DNA of 64,000 nt from assembly GCA_944381115.1 (NCBI GenBank), contig CALWJV010000001.1, forward strand, positions 1 to 64,000. Reading direction: 5' to 3'. Positions 62,947-64,000 of the stretch are shown one piece after another. Position numbers and translations under genes: made by a program. The notes below the pieces were generated by a model. That model was not told the origin of the DNA, did not search any database, and was given only the letters and a program-made list of their open reading frames with translations. This DNA comes from an uncultured Clostridia bacterium (lineage in GTDB: Bacteria > Bacillota > Clostridia > Oscillospirales > CAG-272). How positions within the stretch are numbered: position 1 is the stretch's first letter; each line of letters starts with the position of its first letter.

Positions 62947-64000
62947 TTACCGTGTAGTCTGTGCTTCAACAAGTCTTTCTCCACAGTAAATCTCACGAAG
63001 CTTGGGTTTTTCGATTTTTCCTGTAGGATTCCTCGGCACATCGGCAAATATTATTTTTCTCGGACGCTTATACCTCGGCAAATCGTTACAAAATTTTACG
63101 ATCTCCTCTTCTGTACAGTCAACACCCGGCTTAAGTTCTATTATTGCCGCGGCAATTTCGCCCAAGCGCTCATCAGGAAGTCCTATTATCGCTACATCTT
63201 TAATTTTTTCGTTTGCACGCAAAAAATCCTCTATTTGCACCGGATAAAGGTTTTCTCCTCCGGTAATTATAACATCTTTTTTACGGTCTACAAGATATAT
63301 AAAGCCATCTTTGTCTTTTTTTGCCATATCCCCGGTATACAGCCATCCATCCTTAAGTACCTCTTCTGTAGCCTTTGGGTTTTTATAGTAGCATTTCATT
63401 ACACCGGGACCTTTAACTGCAAGTTCACCGACTTCTTCCTCTCCGACTTCTTTTCCGTCATCTCCTATTATTTTCGTCTCCCAAAGGTATCCCGCAACAC
63501 CTATGGCACCTACTTTATCTATATTTTCAACTCCGAGGTGTACACATCCCGGACCTATGGACTCCGAAAGTCCATAATTTGTATCGTATTGATGATTCGG
63601 AAATACTTTGAGCCAACGGCGTATAAGACTCGGTGGAACCGGCTGTGCTCCTATATGCATAAGTCTCCACTGAGAAAGCCTGTAATCATTCAAGTTTATC
63701 TCTCCGTTATCAATTGCGTCAAGAATATCCTGTACCCACGGTACAAGCAACCAGACTATTGTTGCCTTTTCCTCCGAAACCGTACGGAGTACCCATTCCG
63801 GCTTAACACCGCGGAGAAGCACGGCGCGGCTACACGAAATAAGTGAGCCGAACCAATGCATTTTTGCGCCGGTATGATAAAGCGGTGGTATGCAAAGAAA
63901 AACATCATCTCTTGTCTGACCGTGATGTTTTTGTTCCGTTCTGCAGGAGTTTATAAGAGAGCGGTGAGCATGCAATATCGCCTTAGGAAAACCTGTCGTT
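62947..64000 (-). CDS. AMP-binding acyl-CoA synthetase, C-terminal part (cut by the window edge)
   Basis: The frame is open to the right edge, where TTGFPKAILHAHRS is the end of the adenylate-forming P-loop-like motif (TSGTTGFPKG), so the N-terminal part lies outside the window. Visible motifs are the aromatic switch YGLSES, the ribose-binding YTGDMAKKDKDGFIYLVDRKKDVI, the hinge and the C-terminal catalytic lysine in NPTGKIEKPKLR. It activates a carboxylic acid with ATP and CoA. An A at one P-loop position (PKAIL for PKGV) is a mild deviation. It forms an operon with the metallophosphoesterase. Confidence 0.92.
   Translation of the reverse strand, partial: TTGFPKAILHAHRSLINSCRTEQKHHGQTRDDVFLCIPPLYHTGAKMHWFGSLISCSRAVLLRGVKPEWVLRTVSEEKATIVWLLVPWVQDILDAIDNGEINLNDYRLSQWRLMHIGAQPVPPSLIRRWLKVFPNHQYDTNYGLSESIGPGCVHLGVENIDKVGAIGVAGYLWETKIIGDDGKEVGEEEVGELAVKGPGVMKCYYKNPKATEEVLKDGWLYTGDMAKKDKDGFIYLVDRKKDVIITGGENLYPVQIEDFLRANEKIKDVAIIGLPDERLGEIAAAIIELKPGVDCTEEEIVKFCNDLPRYKRPRKIIFADVPRNPTGKIEKPKLREIYCGERLVEAQTTR

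Noticed and set aside
63235-63846. Plus-strand open frame of 203 codons
   Set aside because: It lies opposite the acyl-CoA synthetase, whose motifs are intact; this frame shows no family and is a shadow.

Overview
The window looks like chromosome of a low-GC, AT-rich, spore-forming Clostridia-type Bacillota, probably an uncultivated gut lineage. The evidence is a clear Spo0A, strong AGGAGG-type ribosome sites, many near-consensus TTGACA-17-TATAAT promoters, GTP-type PEP carboxykinase, QueH, RuvX, TrmK and ZapA, plus gut-type glycosidases. This taxonomic placement is inference; no 16S gene is present.

Region 1 (1-5030) is accessory DNA. A small XRE regulator (minus strand) is divergent from a compact plus-strand three-gene operon: a 650-residue XRE protein with an ankyrin-like segment and a C-terminal HEPN-like domain (R-x4-H), a beta-rich protein of unknown function, and a DEDDh (DnaQ-fold) exonuclease. 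A near-consensus promoter, a 13-bp inverted repeat overlapping its -10 box, a 4-nt ATGA overlap and a 16-bp terminator hairpin frame the unit. It is the best candidate here for an undescribed (possibly defence) system. It is followed by a frameshifted DUF6809 gene and an HTH remnant.

Region 2 (5030-28200) is metabolism and surface functions: a frameshifted membrane-anchored Ig/Fn3/leucine-rich-repeat surface protein, a DUF6259-GH38 glycosidase operon, tRNA-Thr(CGT), rsmA, pckG, an Na/Pi symporter, a cobalamin riboswitch controlling a DUF4430 lipoprotein plus ECF S component, a GH78 rhamnosidase, an MFS transporter, a GDPD enzyme and an FAD oxidoreductase.

Region 3 (28200-36120) holds a decayed chromate-transporter pair running into an F-type ATP synthase operon: I-like, a, c, b, a b'-delta-alpha fusion, gamma, beta, epsilon. 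The fusion replaces the missing delta gene. The c subunit has an Ala/Ser-rich helix 1 and epsilon lacks its C-terminal helices.

Region 4 (36120-38100) is a small decayed island beside tRNA-Leu(GAG): a lipoprotein, a small ORF, and a multiply frameshifted HHH-DUF3795 gene.

Region 5 (38200-64000) is mostly housekeeping: argS, yebC, an HD phosphohydrolase overlapping cardiolipin synthase, ruvX, ribokinase, trmK, an amino-acid ABC importer, topB, cyclophilin, spo0A, queH, a hydrolase, a broken TetR regulator, proB, zapA, U32 peptidase, maf, nth, ribF, a metallophosphatase and a partial acyl-CoA synthetase cut by the window end.
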